A stretch of DNA of 64,000 nucleotides from CAVVUC01 sp963751395. GTDB lineage: Bacteria > Verrucomicrobiota > Verrucomicrobiia > Chthoniobacterales > Chthoniobacteraceae. The number at the start of each line of letters is the position of its first letter. Position 1 is the stretch's first letter. The position numbers and the translations under genes are program-made. The notes beneath the pieces were generated by a model. It was not told the origin of the DNA, made no database searches, and worked only from the letters and a program-made list of their open reading frames with translations. The stretch is taken from positions 806,001-870,000 of the forward strand of contig CAVVUC010000002.1 of assembly GCA_963751395.1 (NCBI GenBank). The letters run 5' to 3'. Of the stretch, positions 26,690 to 35,805 are shown piece after piece.

Positions 26690-28182
26690 ATGTCCACGGC
26701 TTTCTGCTACTCGGCATCCTGCTCAGCTCGTTCGTCACGGGCCTGTTGATCTTTTTCTTGAAGGAGGAGCATCACCGGTTGCGCACCTGGCTGAACCTGC
26801 TCGGCGCGGGAGTAAAATTGATCCTCGTGGCGGCGTTGCTCCAGGGCATCCACCAGGGCCAGACCTACTCCTTCGCCATCGAGTTCCTGCCCGGCATCCC
26901 GTTCGCGCTGGGCGCGGATGCGAACTCGGTCCTCTTCGCAACCTTGTCGGCTGTCTTGTGGTTTTGCACCACGCTTTACGCGGTTGGCTACCTGGAGGAG
27001 TCGCCGCATCGCAGCCGCTTCTTCGGCTTCTTCAGCTTTTGCGTCACGGCGACCACCGGCATCGCGCTGTCGGCCAACCTGGTCACCTTCCTCACATTTT
27101 ACGAATTGCTGACGCTCACGACGTATCCGCTGATCGTGCATCGCGGGACGAGGGAGGCTCTGCGCGGCGGGAAGATCTATCTCACCTACACTTTGATCGG
27201 AGGGGCAGTTCTGCTGCTCGCGGTGGTGTGGCTGCACAGCCTGGCCGGGCCGGTCGTGTTCAAGGAACGCGGCATCCTCCACTCGCTGGCCGCCAGCCAT
27301 CGCGGTGAGCTGCAAATTATCTTTCTGCTGTTCATCCTCGGCCTGGGTGTGAAGGCTGCGATCGTGCCGCTGCACGGCTGGCTGCCCAAGGCCATGGTTG
27401 CCCCCGCGCCGGTGAGCGCGCTGCTGCACGCGGTGGCGGTGGTGAAGGCCGGCGCGTTCGGCATCGTCCGGATCGTGTATGACGTGTATGGCGTGGAAAC
27501 GGCCTCTTCGCTCGGCGTGTTGCACCCGCTGGCCATCGCCGCCGGCATCACCATCGTCTATGGTTCGGTGCGCGCGCTCTTTCAGGATGAACTCAAGAAA
27601 CGCCTCGCCTACTCCACCGTCAGCCAGGTTTCCTACATCGTGCTGGGCGTCGCCATTTTGGGACCGGTCGCCACCATCGGCGGGCTGGTGCATTTGGTGC
27701 ATCAAGGCCTGATGAAAATCACGCTGTTCTTCTGCGCGGGGAACTATGCCGAGACGCTCGGCACGCATCGGGTGAGCGAGATGAACGGCGTGGGCCGGCG
27801 GATGCCGTGGACCACGGCGGCGTTCACCATCGCGGCGCTGGGCATGATCGGCGTGCCGCCCTTGGCCGGCTACGTCAGCAAGTGGTATCTGCAAAAGGGC
27901 GCGATCCAGGCCGGCGACGAATGGGTGGCGTTGGTGCTGGGTGCGAGCAGCCTGCTGAACGCGGCCTATTTCCTGCCGATCCTCTACCGCGCCTGGTTCA
28001 AAGCCCTGCCGGAGCAATGGCCCGCCGAGCATCGCTTCGGCAAGTGGGAGACGAATTGGATGCTGTTGCTGCCGCCGCTGGTGACCGCCGCGCTGGTGAT
28101 CTGGGCCGGGGTGTTTGCGGAATCCTCGTTCAGCCCGCTGGCTTGGGTGAAGCTGATCGCGGCGAGGGAATACGGACCATGA
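26686..28182 (+). CDS. Second NuoL/M-like antiporter subunit (MrpA or MrpD-type)
   Basis: About 498 residues from ATG 26686, preceded by GGAGGA at 26671-26676. It has about 14 hydrophobic helices and the family motifs TFYELLTLTTYPLIVHRG, KAAIVPLHGWLPKAMVAPAP, VSALLHAVAVVKAGAFG and LKKRLAYSTVSQVSYI. It is likely to supply the second proton or ion pathway, standing in for the large N-terminal part of MrpA, whose C-terminal part is encoded separately at 23740. Assignment to MrpA or MrpD type needs a tree. Confidence 0.85.
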   Translation: MNVHGFLLLGILLSSFVTGLLIFFLKEEHHRLRTWLNLLGAGVKLILVAALLQGIHQGQTYSFAIEFLPGIPFALGADANSVLFATLSAVLWFCTTLYAVGYLEESPHRSRFFGFFSFCVTATTGIALSANLVTFLTFYELLTLTTYPLIVHRGTREALRGGKIYLTYTLIGGAVLLLAVVWLHSLAGPVVFKERGILHSLAASHRGELQIIFLLFILGLGVKAAIVPLHGWLPKAMVAPAPVSALLHAVAVVKAGAFGIVRIVYDVYGVETASSLGVLHPLAIAAGITIVYGSVRALFQDELKKRLAYSTVSQVSYIVLGVAILGPVATIGGLVHLVHQGLMKITLFFCAGNYAETLGTHRVSEMNGVGRRMPWTTAAFTIAALGMIGVPPLAGYVSKWYLQKGAIQAGDEWVALVLGASSLLNAAYFLPILYRAWFKALPEQWPAEHRFGKWETNWMLLLPPLVTAALVIWAGVFAESSFSPLAWVKLIAAREYGP

Positions 28183-28472
28183 GCGCGGATTGGCCCAGCG
28201 CTCTGCTCTTGCTGGCCGCTGTCGGCCTGCCGCTCCTGGCTGCGTCGGGGTTGTCAGTGGAGTCGTGGCGAAACGCGGTCATGCGCGCCACCCCGGTGGC
28301 CGCCGTGCCGGCGCTGCTGCTCGCACTGGCGGGCTTTGGCATCAAGGCGGGCGCATTAAGCCTCCATTTTTGGCTGCCGCTGGCCCATCCGGCCGGACCC
28401 GTGCCGGACAGCGCGGCTCTGAGAGGCGCGATGCTCAAGGCGGGATTGCTCGACTGGATCCGGTTACATTAA
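28179..28472 (+). pseudogene. Internally deleted remnant of a third NuoM-like subunit
   Basis: Ninety-seven codons coupled to the previous gene by ATGA. The first 25 residues look like the start of a membrane subunit. From about residue 45 the sequence (ALAGFGIKAGALSLHFWLP, LAHPAGPVPDSAALRGAMLKAG) is the central helix 7-8 motif of NuoL/M-type proton channels, which normally lies past residue 200. More than 400 residues of a normal protein are missing. The frame is still open and the overlap kept, so a short product may be made. I read it as a deletion remnant; a functional mini-subunit cannot be excluded. Confidence 0.65.
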
Positions 28473-28624
28473 TGACTGACAACCTCTGGCTCTGGACCGG
28501 CTTCAACCTGTTCGTCCTCCTCATGCTCTCGCTCGACCCCGGCGTCTTCCACAGGAAGGCGCACTTCGTGGCGCTCCGTGAGTCGATGGCTGGCTCTTCA
28601 GGCCATGGAAGTTTGAAGAAGTGA
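28472..28624 (+). pseudogene. Truncated TerC-family membrane protein, N-terminal stub
   Basis: Fifty codons. The first 35 residues (LWLWTGFNLFVLLMLSLDP, GVFHRKAHFVALRES) match the start of TerC/Alx family proteins, integral membrane proteins of about 300 residues linked to metal and pH stress. After that the sequence breaks into SSGHGSLKK and stops. Its ATG overlaps the preceding stop by 1 nt (TAATG). A 3'-truncated gene remnant. Confidence 0.7.
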
Positions 28625-28665
28625 CATTTGCTGTCTGCAACGAAACCGTGTAATCAAGACGTTCT

Positions 28666-29127
28666 ATGCCCGGTCTTGATGACTCCAGCGATCCGTTGAT
28701 CAAATTTCTGCGCAAGGCGATCCGCCTTTCGGTGCGCGCTCTGGCGGTTCTGATGACGATCCTGATCCTCGTCGGCACGGTGGATGTCGGCTGGACGCTT
28801 TACGAGAAGATGATGAGTGTGCAGCCGATCATCGCCCTGAGCATCAGCGACATCCTGGCCACGTTCGGCGCGTTCATGGCGGTGCTCATCGCGATCGAGA
28901 TTTTCATCAACATCACCATGTATCTGCGCGACGACATCATCCATGTGAAGATCGTCATGGCGACAGCGATCATGGCGATCGCGCGGAAGGTCATCATCAT
29001 GGACTTCAAGCAGACCGAGCCGGGTTTCGTGTGGGCGACCGCGGCTGTGATCCTGGCGGCGTGCGTCGGCTACTGGCTGCTCGGCAAGAGCGAGCACGAC
29101 AAGAAACCTACGGACCCGGACGCATAG
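28666..29127 (+). CDS. Phosphate-starvation-inducible PsiE family membrane protein
   Basis: One hundred and fifty-three residues, four hydrophobic helices. Characteristic PsiE-like stretches are IKFLRKAIRLSVRALAVLM, DILATFGAFMAVLIAIEIF and HVKIVMATAIMAIARKVII. The function is unknown; the family is an inner membrane protein of phosphate and carbon stress regulons. It stands 41 nt after the TerC stub and 51 nt before the ATPase gene. Confidence 0.85.
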   Translation: MPGLDDSSDPLIKFLRKAIRLSVRALAVLMTILILVGTVDVGWTLYEKMMSVQPIIALSISDILATFGAFMAVLIAIEIFINITMYLRDDIIHVKIVMATAIMAIARKVIIMDFKQTEPGFVWATAAVILAACVGYWLLGKSEHDKKPTDPDA

Positions 29128-29178
29128 CGCCACGGACAGAAGCCGGGCCCCGCGCGGGTGCCACAGGACTCAACCTTT

Positions 29179-31920
29179 ATGCAAACTCTTCTCAGTCATC
29201 ACTGGCATCATCTGCCCGCTTCCGAAGTCGGCGTTCTCCTGGAGACCGACACGGACAAGGGTCTGGACCTCTTTGCGGTAAAGCATCGCCTGGAGCACTT
29301 CGGCGCGAACCAACTCACGCCCCGCAAAGGCCGCAGCCCGTGGATGCGCTTTCTGCTCCAATTCCACAATCCGCTCATCTACATCCTGCTCGCAGCGGGC
29401 CTCATCAAGCTCGGCATGGGCGGGGTGGTGGATTCCGTCGTCATCCTCGCGGTGGTGGTGGTGAATGCGTGGATCGGTTACCTCCAGGAAAGCAAGGCCG
29501 AGCGCGCGATCGAGGCGCTGGCCAGGAGCCTCATCACCGAAACCACCGTGGTCCGCGCCGGGAAAACACTGCGCCTGCCTTCGTCCGAGCTGGTGCCCGG
29601 CGATCTCGTGACGCTCACCTCGGGCGACAAGGTGCCTGCCGATCTGCGGCTGGTGTTCACGCGCGACCTGCAAGTCGCCGAAGCCGCGCTCACCGGCGAA
29701 TCCACGGCGGTCGGCAAATCCGCCGACGTGCAACTTTCTCCCGACACCGTGCTCGCCGATCGCGCGAACATGGCCTACGCCTCGACCTTGGTGACCTACG
29801 GCCAGGCCAGGGGCATTGTCACCAGCACCGGCGACCAGACCGAGATCGGACTCATCTCCGAGATGATCTCCGCGGTGCCAAGCCTTGAGACGCCATTGAC
29901 GCGCAAGATGGCGGCGTTCAGCAGCAAGTTGCTGATCCTGATCCTCGGCCTCGCCGCCATCGTGGTCGTGGTCGGCCTGCTGCGCCGCGAGAGCTTGGAC
30001 GAGATCGTGTCGGCGGCCATTGCGCTCGCCGTGGGCGCCATCCCGGAGGGCCTGCCCGCTGCCGTCACGGTGACGCTCGCCATCGGTGTGGCCCGCATGG
30101 CGCGCCGCCGCGCGATCATCCGCAAACTCCCGGCGGTGGAAACGCTGGGCAGCACGACGGTGATCTGTTCCGACAAAACCGGCACGCTCACCCAAAACCA
30201 GATGACCGTGCGGCACCTCGTCGTGGGTGAATCGGTGTTCGATGTTGCGGGCAACGGCTACGAACCCGTGGGCGGGATTTCGCTGCACGGGCGGGCGCTG
30301 TCGCCGGGCGAAAGCGGCGGTGTCACCGAGTGTCTGCTCGCGGGCCTGGCCTGCAACGACAGCGCGCTGGTGCAAAAGGAAGGCCGCTGGGACGCGCAGG
30401 GCGACCCGACCGAAGTGGCGCTCGTGGTGGCCGCGCACAAGGCCGGCCTGACCCCGGAGTCCGTGCAGGCCCGGCTCCCGCGCTTGGATGCGATCCCATT
30501 CGAGTCCCAGCACCAGTTCATGGCCACGCTGCACGACGACCCAAGTGCAGGCCGCCGGATCGTCTATTTGAAAGGCGCGGTGGAAGTGGTGCTCCAACGC
30601 TGCCATGCGGCGTCGGATGCCGGCGGCCAGCCGATCGCGCTCTCGAAGGAACGCATCCACGAACAGGTCGAGCAACTGGCTGCCGGGGGCCTGCGCGTGC
30701 TGGCTCTCGCACGCGCCGATCTGCCGTCCGATACCCGGCACATCGTGGCGGCCACCCTGCCCGGCAACTTCACCTTCCTCGGATTGCAGGGCATGATCGA
30801 CCCGCCGCGCCCCGAAGCCGTCGAGGCGGTGCGCGCCTGCCATAGCGCCGGGATTCGAGTGAAGATGATTACCGGCGACCATGCCGGCACCGCGGTTGCC
30901 ATTGGCCGCCAGCTCGGTCTGGTACAGGAATCCGCCGGCGGGAACGCTTCGCCCGCCGCGCTCACCGGGCGCGATCTCGCCACCCTCTCCGACGAGCAGC
31001 TCATCGAGGCGGCCGGGAACGTCTCCGTCTTTGCGCGGGTGACGCCCGAGCAGAAGCTCCGTCTCGTCGAAGCGCTACAGGCACGGGACAACGTCGTGGC
31101 CATGACCGGCGACGGCGTGAACGACGGCCCCGCATTGAAACAGGCCGACATCGGCATCGCGATGGGCATCACCGGCACCGAGGTCGCCAAGGAAGCGGCC
31201 GACATGGTGCTCACCGACGACAACTTCGCCTCGATCCGCGCCGCCGTGGAGGAAGGGCGCAACGTGTTTGACAACCTCACCAAAATTCTCGCCTGGGCGT
31301 TGCCGAGCAACCTCGGCCAGGGCCTCGTGATCCTCGTGGCGGCACTGGCGGGCGTCACCCTCCCGATCCTGCCGCTGCAAGTGCTCTGGATCAACATGAC
31401 CACCGGCGGCGTGCTCGGCCTCTTCCTCGCGCTCGAACCCAGGGAGCACGACCTCATGCAGCGCCCGCCCCGCGCGGCCCGTGCGCCGATCCTTTCCGGG
31501 ACGGTGCTGGCGCAGGTCGTCCTGGTCGGCGTGCTGATCCTCGTCGCGGCGTTTGGTTTGTTTCAATGGGAACTGGCCCGCGGTGCCGGCGTGGATGCGG
31601 CCCGCACGGTTGCCCTCAACACCGTCGCGGTCATCCAGGCGCTCTATCTCGTCAATTGCCGCTCGCTGCGCCATTCCATCCTGTCGATCGGACTTTTCCG
31701 AAACGGCTGGCTGTTACTGGGCATCGTGGGCGTGCTGGTGCTCCAGGCGGGCATCACCTACCTGCCGTTCTTCAATGGCGTCTTTAAGACCGCCCCGATC
31801 GGCTGGGACGAATGGCTGCGCATCTTCGCGGCCGGTTTCGCCTCCCTGCTGCTGGTCGAATTACTGAAGGCGCTGCTGGGTCGTTGGACGAAGCGGGCCG
31901 GATCGCGAGTGGGAGCATGA
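29179..31920 (+). CDS. Cation-transporting P-type ATPase (P2A/P2C-like)
   Basis: About 913 residues from ATG 29179. Domains in order: N-terminal cation ATPase domain (LLETDTDKGLDLFAVKHRL), actuator with LTGES, membrane motif AIPEGLPAAV, phosphorylation site CSDKTGTLTQNQM with Asp at about residue 332, nucleotide-binding domain with KGAVEVVL, MITGDH, hinge MTGDGVNDGPALKQADIG, and a C-terminal group of helices. The PEGL motif and the domain order fit Ca2+ or Na+/K+-type pumps rather than heavy-metal pumps. The ion is not determined. It overlaps the next gene by ATGA. Confidence 0.93.
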   Translation: MQTLLSHHWHHLPASEVGVLLETDTDKGLDLFAVKHRLEHFGANQLTPRKGRSPWMRFLLQFHNPLIYILLAAGLIKLGMGGVVDSVVILAVVVVNAWIGYLQESKAERAIEALARSLITETTVVRAGKTLRLPSSELVPGDLVTLTSGDKVPADLRLVFTRDLQVAEAALTGESTAVGKSADVQLSPDTVLADRANMAYASTLVTYGQARGIVTSTGDQTEIGLISEMISAVPSLETPLTRKMAAFSSKLLILILGLAAIVVVVGLLRRESLDEIVSAAIALAVGAIPEGLPAAVTVTLAIGVARMARRRAIIRKLPAVETLGSTTVICSDKTGTLTQNQMTVRHLVVGESVFDVAGNGYEPVGGISLHGRALSPGESGGVTECLLAGLACNDSALVQKEGRWDAQGDPTEVALVVAAHKAGLTPESVQARLPRLDAIPFESQHQFMATLHDDPSAGRRIVYLKGAVEVVLQRCHAASDAGGQPIALSKERIHEQVEQLAAGGLRVLALARADLPSDTRHIVAATLPGNFTFLGLQGMIDPPRPEAVEAVRACHSAGIRVKMITGDHAGTAVAIGRQLGLVQESAGGNASPAALTGRDLATLSDEQLIEAAGNVSVFARVTPEQKLRLVEALQARDNVVAMTGDGVNDGPALKQADIGIAMGITGTEVAKEAADMVLTDDNFASIRAAVEEGRNVFDNLTKILAWALPSNLGQGLVILVAALAGVTLPILPLQVLWINMTTGGVLGLFLALEPREHDLMQRPPRAARAPILSGTVLAQVVLVGVLILVAAFGLFQWELARGAGVDAARTVALNTVAVIQALYLVNCRSLRHSILSIGLFRNGWLLLGIVGVLVLQAGITYLPFFNGVFKTAPIGWDEWLRIFAAGFASLLLVELLKALLGRWTKRAGSRVGA

Positions 31921-33257
31921 CCGCGCTCATCGTCGAACTCTGCATCATCCTCGCGCTTCTCGTGGTGAACGGCGTCTTCGCCATGGCCGAGATGGCCGTG
32001 GTGTCGGCGCGCAAAATGAAGCTCAAGATGCGCGCTGACGCCGGCGATGCGGGGGCGCGCGCGGCGCTGGAACTGGCCGGGTCGCCGAACCGTTTCCTGC
32101 CCACGGTGCAGATCGGCATCACGCTCGTGGGCCTGCTCGCGGGAGCCTTCGGCGGCATCACCCTCGCCGAACAAATCGCCGCCGCGCTCCAGCCGTGGCC
32201 GTGGCTTTCCACCTACGCGGAGGCGATCGGCGTTGGCGTGGTGGTCATCGTGCTCACCTACCTGTCGCTCGTGATCGGCGAACTGGTGCCCAAACGCCTG
32301 GCGCTTGCGGACCCCGAAGGCATCGCCAGCCGCCTGGCGCGCCCGATGGATTTCCTGAGCCGGTTCACCCGCCCGCTCATCCTGCTGCTCGGCGCTTCCA
32401 CGGACATGGTCTTGCGGTTGCTCGGCGCGAAGCCGCAGAAAGCCGGGACGATTTCCGACGATGACGTCCGGCTGCTGCTCCAGGAAGGCATGGAGGCCGG
32501 CGTCTTTCTAAAAGAGGAGCCGCGCATGGTGGAATCCGTGCTCTCCTTCGATCGCAGGCCGGTGCGGGAAATCATGACTCCGCGGGCCAAGCTGGTCTTC
32601 GTGAACCTTGCCGACACGCAGGAAAAGCTATGGCACAAGGTCGTCGTCTCAGGCCATTCGAGCTATCCGGTCTTCGAGGAGGATCGCAATCACGTCATCG
32701 GCGTGGTCACGGTGAAATCCGTCTATGCCAACCTCGCTGCCGGGGTTCCGGTCCGGGTGAGCGATCTCCTCACCAGTCCGCTGTTCGTCGCGCCGGACGA
32801 ACCGGTGCTCGATGTCCTGGATCGTTTCAAAAGCACCGGCGTGCATCTCGCCGTGGTGCGCGAAGCGGATGGCCGCGCCGCCGGGCTCGTCACGCTCGTC
32901 GATGTGCTCGAAGCTATCGTCGGCGACATCCCTTCGCTCGAAGACCGCCTGCGGCCCGAGGCCCGGCAGCGCCCGGACGGCTCGTGGCTGGTCGATGGCC
33001 AATACGATCTCGCAAAACTCACCGCGCTGCTAGGCGTGGCCATCGCCCCGCCCGCCTCCGACTCTGGCGCGACCCTCGCCGCGTTCGTCGACGACGAACT
33101 CGCGGGCAACCCGCGCGAGGGCGATTGCTTCACCTGCGCCGGTCTTCGGTTCGAGATCATCGACATGGATCGCACCTCCGTGGACAAAATCCTGATCCAG
33201 CACGAGCCGGAGACCGGAGCACGTCGCCCATCGGAAACCCAAACCTCCCCATCATGA
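31917..33257 (+). CDS. CNNM/CorC-like membrane protein (DUF21-CBS-CorC domain)
   Basis: About 446 residues. The DUF21 membrane domain (residues about 1-190, with FAMAEMAVVSARKMKLK and GELVPKRLALADPE) is followed by a CBS pair (REIMTPRAKLVFV; VSDLLTSPLFVAPDEPVLDVL) and the CorC_HlyC transporter-associated domain (GSWLVDGQYDLAKLTALLG). Family members are implicated in Mg2+ or Na+ export. The name haemolysin given to some relatives is misleading. Coupled by ATGA on both sides, to the ATPase and to the ion channel. Confidence 0.92.
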   Translation: MTALIVELCIILALLVVNGVFAMAEMAVVSARKMKLKMRADAGDAGARAALELAGSPNRFLPTVQIGITLVGLLAGAFGGITLAEQIAAALQPWPWLSTYAEAIGVGVVVIVLTYLSLVIGELVPKRLALADPEGIASRLARPMDFLSRFTRPLILLLGASTDMVLRLLGAKPQKAGTISDDDVRLLLQEGMEAGVFLKEEPRMVESVLSFDRRPVREIMTPRAKLVFVNLADTQEKLWHKVVVSGHSSYPVFEEDRNHVIGVVTVKSVYANLAAGVPVRVSDLLTSPLFVAPDEPVLDVLDRFKSTGVHLAVVREADGRAAGLVTLVDVLEAIVGDIPSLEDRLRPEARQRPDGSWLVDGQYDLAKLTALLGVAIAPPASDSGATLAAFVDDELAGNPREGDCFTCAGLRFEIIDMDRTSVDKILIQHEPETGARRPSETQTSPS

Positions 33258-34090
33258 TTCACCTCGCGAAACACATCGTCGGATCAAGACTTTTCCACGC
33301 CGCAATCGTCGCGGTGATTCTTTTCGCCGGCGTCCTCGCGGGCCTGGAGACGGACGCCTCCATCGTCGCGCGCCACGGGGCTCTGCTGGACGTGCTCGAT
33401 GCCGGGGTGCTCGTGATTTTCATCATCGAGATCGCGTTGAAGCTCGCCGCGCAAGGCCGCCGCCCGCTCGATTATTTTCGCGACGGCTGGAACGTGTTCG
33501 ACTTCACCATCGTCGCGTTCTGCCTGTTGCCGATTGGCGGACCGTTCGCGGCGGTGCTCCGGCTCGTGCGGGTGCTGCGCCTGCTGCGTCTGATAACGGC
33601 GCTGCCGAAGCTACAGCTCCTCGTCGGCGCTTTGCTGAAGAGTCTCAGTGCGATGGGTTACGTGAGCCTGCTGCTCGCGTTGATGTTTTACATCTACGCC
33701 GTCACCGGCATCCACCTCTTCGGCCAGAGAGCGCCGCAATACTTCGGCTCGCTGCCGGTCGCGCTCATGTCGCTCTTCCAAATGATCACGCTCGATAACT
33801 GGAGCGATCTCTTCAACGCGGCTCAAGGCGCAGGGCCCGTCGCGGCGGCGGCCTACTTCGTGAGCTTCATCCTGCTCGGCACCATGATCATGCTGAATCT
33901 CTTCATCGGCATCATCATGAGCAGCATGTCGGAAGTGCATGCCGAACTCGATGAGCAGAAGGAAGCCGCGCGAGCGACCACGGAGAAAGGCAGCGTCCTG
34001 GGCGACATCACCGCGCTCGATCAACAGATGGAGGCCGTGAAGTCCAAACTCGATGCGCTCCGCGCGAAACTCACCAACGACACTCCCTGA
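33254..34090 (+). CDS. Voltage-gated-type cation channel
   Basis: About 278 residues, six helices. The fourth has the regularly spaced arginines of a voltage sensor (LRLVRVLRLLRLITALPKL). The pore region is FQMITLDNWSDLFN, like the TLESWS-type filter of bacterial sodium channels, with an Asp in place of the Glu. The C-terminus (EVHAELDEQKEAAR...QQMEAVKSKLDALRAKL) is a coiled coil, as in tetrameric bacterial channels. Probably a Na+ or Ca2+ channel; selectivity cannot be settled by eye. Starts inside the previous stop (ATGA). Confidence 0.88.
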   Translation: MIHLAKHIVGSRLFHAAIVAVILFAGVLAGLETDASIVARHGALLDVLDAGVLVIFIIEIALKLAAQGRRPLDYFRDGWNVFDFTIVAFCLLPIGGPFAAVLRLVRVLRLLRLITALPKLQLLVGALLKSLSAMGYVSLLLALMFYIYAVTGIHLFGQRAPQYFGSLPVALMSLFQMITLDNWSDLFNAAQGAGPVAAAAYFVSFILLGTMIMLNLFIGIIMSSMSEVHAELDEQKEAARATTEKGSVLGDITALDQQMEAVKSKLDALRAKLTNDTP

Positions 34091-34091
34091 C

Positions 34092-35285
34092 ATGCACGAA
34101 GCCTACGATGAGGAAATACGCCCCGGCGACCATCTGGCGACAGGACCGCGGCTCGGCATCATCGGAGGCGGCCAGCTCGCCCGCATGACGACCATCGCCG
34201 CGCAGCAACTCGGCTGCGATGTCGTGGTCCTGGAAAACAACCGCCTGAGTCCCGCCGCCACCTTTGCCAGCCGTTCCATCATCGGTGATTGGAAAACAGC
34301 GGAAGCGCTCCTCAAGCTGGCCTCGCAGGTGGATGTCATCACTTTGGAAAACGAATTCGTGGATGCCGCGCTGCTCGCCGAGCTTGAGCGCGCGGGCCAC
34401 TCCATCTGGCCAGGCGCGCGCACGCTCGCGCTCGTGCAGGACAAGTTCACCCAAAAACAAGCGATGCAATCCGCCGGACTGCCCATCCCGCGAATGCGCG
34501 CCACCGCTGACCGGATCGCTCTCGATGCGGCCATCGCCGAACTCGGCCTGCCGCTGGTTCTCAAGGCCCGCCGCAACGCCTACGACGGCAAGGGCAACGC
34601 GACCATCCGGCAGGTGTCGGAAGCCGATGCGGCATGGGCGCGGCTCGGAGGAAACATGGGCAATCCTCTCTACGTGGAGGAATTCTGCGACTTCACCGCA
34701 GAACTCGCTGTCATCATCACCCGTGGTCGGAATGGCGAAACCGCGATCTATCCGGTCGTCGAGACCGTGCAGAGGAACCACATCTGCCATCTCGTCCGAG
34801 CCCCCGCCCGCATCGAGGTAGAGTTGGCCGCCCGCGTCACCGATGTGGCCCGCCGTGCCGTCGAGGCCATGGGCGCGGTCGGCAGTTTCGGAGTGGAGAT
34901 GTTTCTGACACGCGGCGGCGATGTCGTCGTGAACGAACTCGCGCCGCGTGTCCACAACTCCGGCCACTACACCATCGAAGCGTGTGATTGCTCGCAGTTT
35001 GAAAACCACGTCCGCGCCGTGCTGGGGCTGCCGCTCGGCTCCACCCGCATGCGCGCGCCCGCCGCGGCGATGGTCAATCTTCTGGGCACCGTCCATGCCC
35101 CGGGCCGGACTGGCGGATTGCACGAGGCGCTCGCGGTTCCCGGCGCGCATGTCCACATCTATGGCAAGGCCATGAGCGGCGAGGGCCGGAAAATGGGCCA
35201 TGTCACTGCCCTCGGCGACACTCCGGCTCAGGCGGAAAAGGCCGCCATCGACTGCGCGGCGAAAATCCACTTCGGAATGATTTGA
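34092..35285 (+). CDS. purK: 5-(carboxyamino)imidazole ribonucleotide synthase
   Basis: About 397 residues from ATG 34092. ATP-grasp enzyme that joins AIR, ATP and bicarbonate to give N5-CAIR in purine synthesis. Visible are the N-terminal GIIGGGQLARM, KARRNAYDGKGN, PVVETVQRNHICHLVRAP and NELAPRVHNSGHYTIEAC, all PurK signatures. It overlaps purE by 1 nt (TGATG). The genes directly behind purKE encode a bicarbonate transporter and its regulator, notable because PurK consumes bicarbonate. Confidence 0.95.
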   Translation: MHEAYDEEIRPGDHLATGPRLGIIGGGQLARMTTIAAQQLGCDVVVLENNRLSPAATFASRSIIGDWKTAEALLKLASQVDVITLENEFVDAALLAELERAGHSIWPGARTLALVQDKFTQKQAMQSAGLPIPRMRATADRIALDAAIAELGLPLVLKARRNAYDGKGNATIRQVSEADAAWARLGGNMGNPLYVEEFCDFTAELAVIITRGRNGETAIYPVVETVQRNHICHLVRAPARIEVELAARVTDVARRAVEAMGAVGSFGVEMFLTRGGDVVVNELAPRVHNSGHYTIEACDCSQFENHVRAVLGLPLGSTRMRAPAAAMVNLLGTVHAPGRTGGLHEALAVPGAHVHIYGKAMSGEGRKMGHVTALGDTPAQAEKAAIDCAAKIHFGMI

Positions 35286-35803
35286 TGAAAACAGCCACCC
35301 CAAGAGTCGCCATCATCATGGGCAGCGATTCAGACTGGCCCACCCTCAAACCCGCAGCCGACACCTGCGCCGAATTCGGCGTCGCGTGCGATGTCCGTGT
35401 CGTTTCCGCGCACCGGACGCCGCTGGACATGGTGCGTTTCGCCCGGACCGCGAACAGCCGCGGGATCCAGGTCATCATCGCCGGCGCGGGCGGAGCCGCC
35501 CACCTGCCGGGTATGGTCGCCAGCCTCACGCCGCTCCCGGTGATTGGCGTGCCAGTCGAAAGCAAGTCGCTCAAAGGTCTCGACTCGCTCCTGTCCATCG
35601 TCCAAATGCCCGGCGGCGTCCCCGTCGCCACCATGGCGATCAACGGCGGCCGCAACGCGGGCCTGCTCGCTGTCAGAATTCTTGCCGTGGGCGACGAAAG
35701 CCTGCGCCGGAAAATGATGGCATTTCAAACCAGGCTGGCGGCTGAATCGAAATCCAAGAGCCGCAAGCTTCAATCCGAAACCAAGACCTACAATCATCAA
35801 TAA
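35285..35803 (+). CDS. purE: N5-carboxyaminoimidazole ribonucleotide mutase
   Basis: About 172 residues from ATG 35285; an in-frame TTG one codon earlier is not needed. The family motifs IIMGSDSDWPTLKPA, VVSAHRTPLDMVRFA, GAGGAAHLPGMVAS and PVESKSLKGLDSLLSIVQMP are complete, with the catalytic His in SAHRTP. It moves the carboxyl group of N5-CAIR to give CAIR. The last 20 residues are Lys, Ser and Gln rich and longer than usual. The SbtA gene starts 2 nt after its stop. Confidence 0.96.
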   Translation: MKTATPRVAIIMGSDSDWPTLKPAADTCAEFGVACDVRVVSAHRTPLDMVRFARTANSRGIQVIIAGAGGAAHLPGMVASLTPLPVIGVPVESKSLKGLDSLLSIVQMPGGVPVATMAINGGRNAGLLAVRILAVGDESLRRKMMAFQTRLAAESKSKSRKLQSETKTYNHQ

Positions 35804-35805
35804 CC

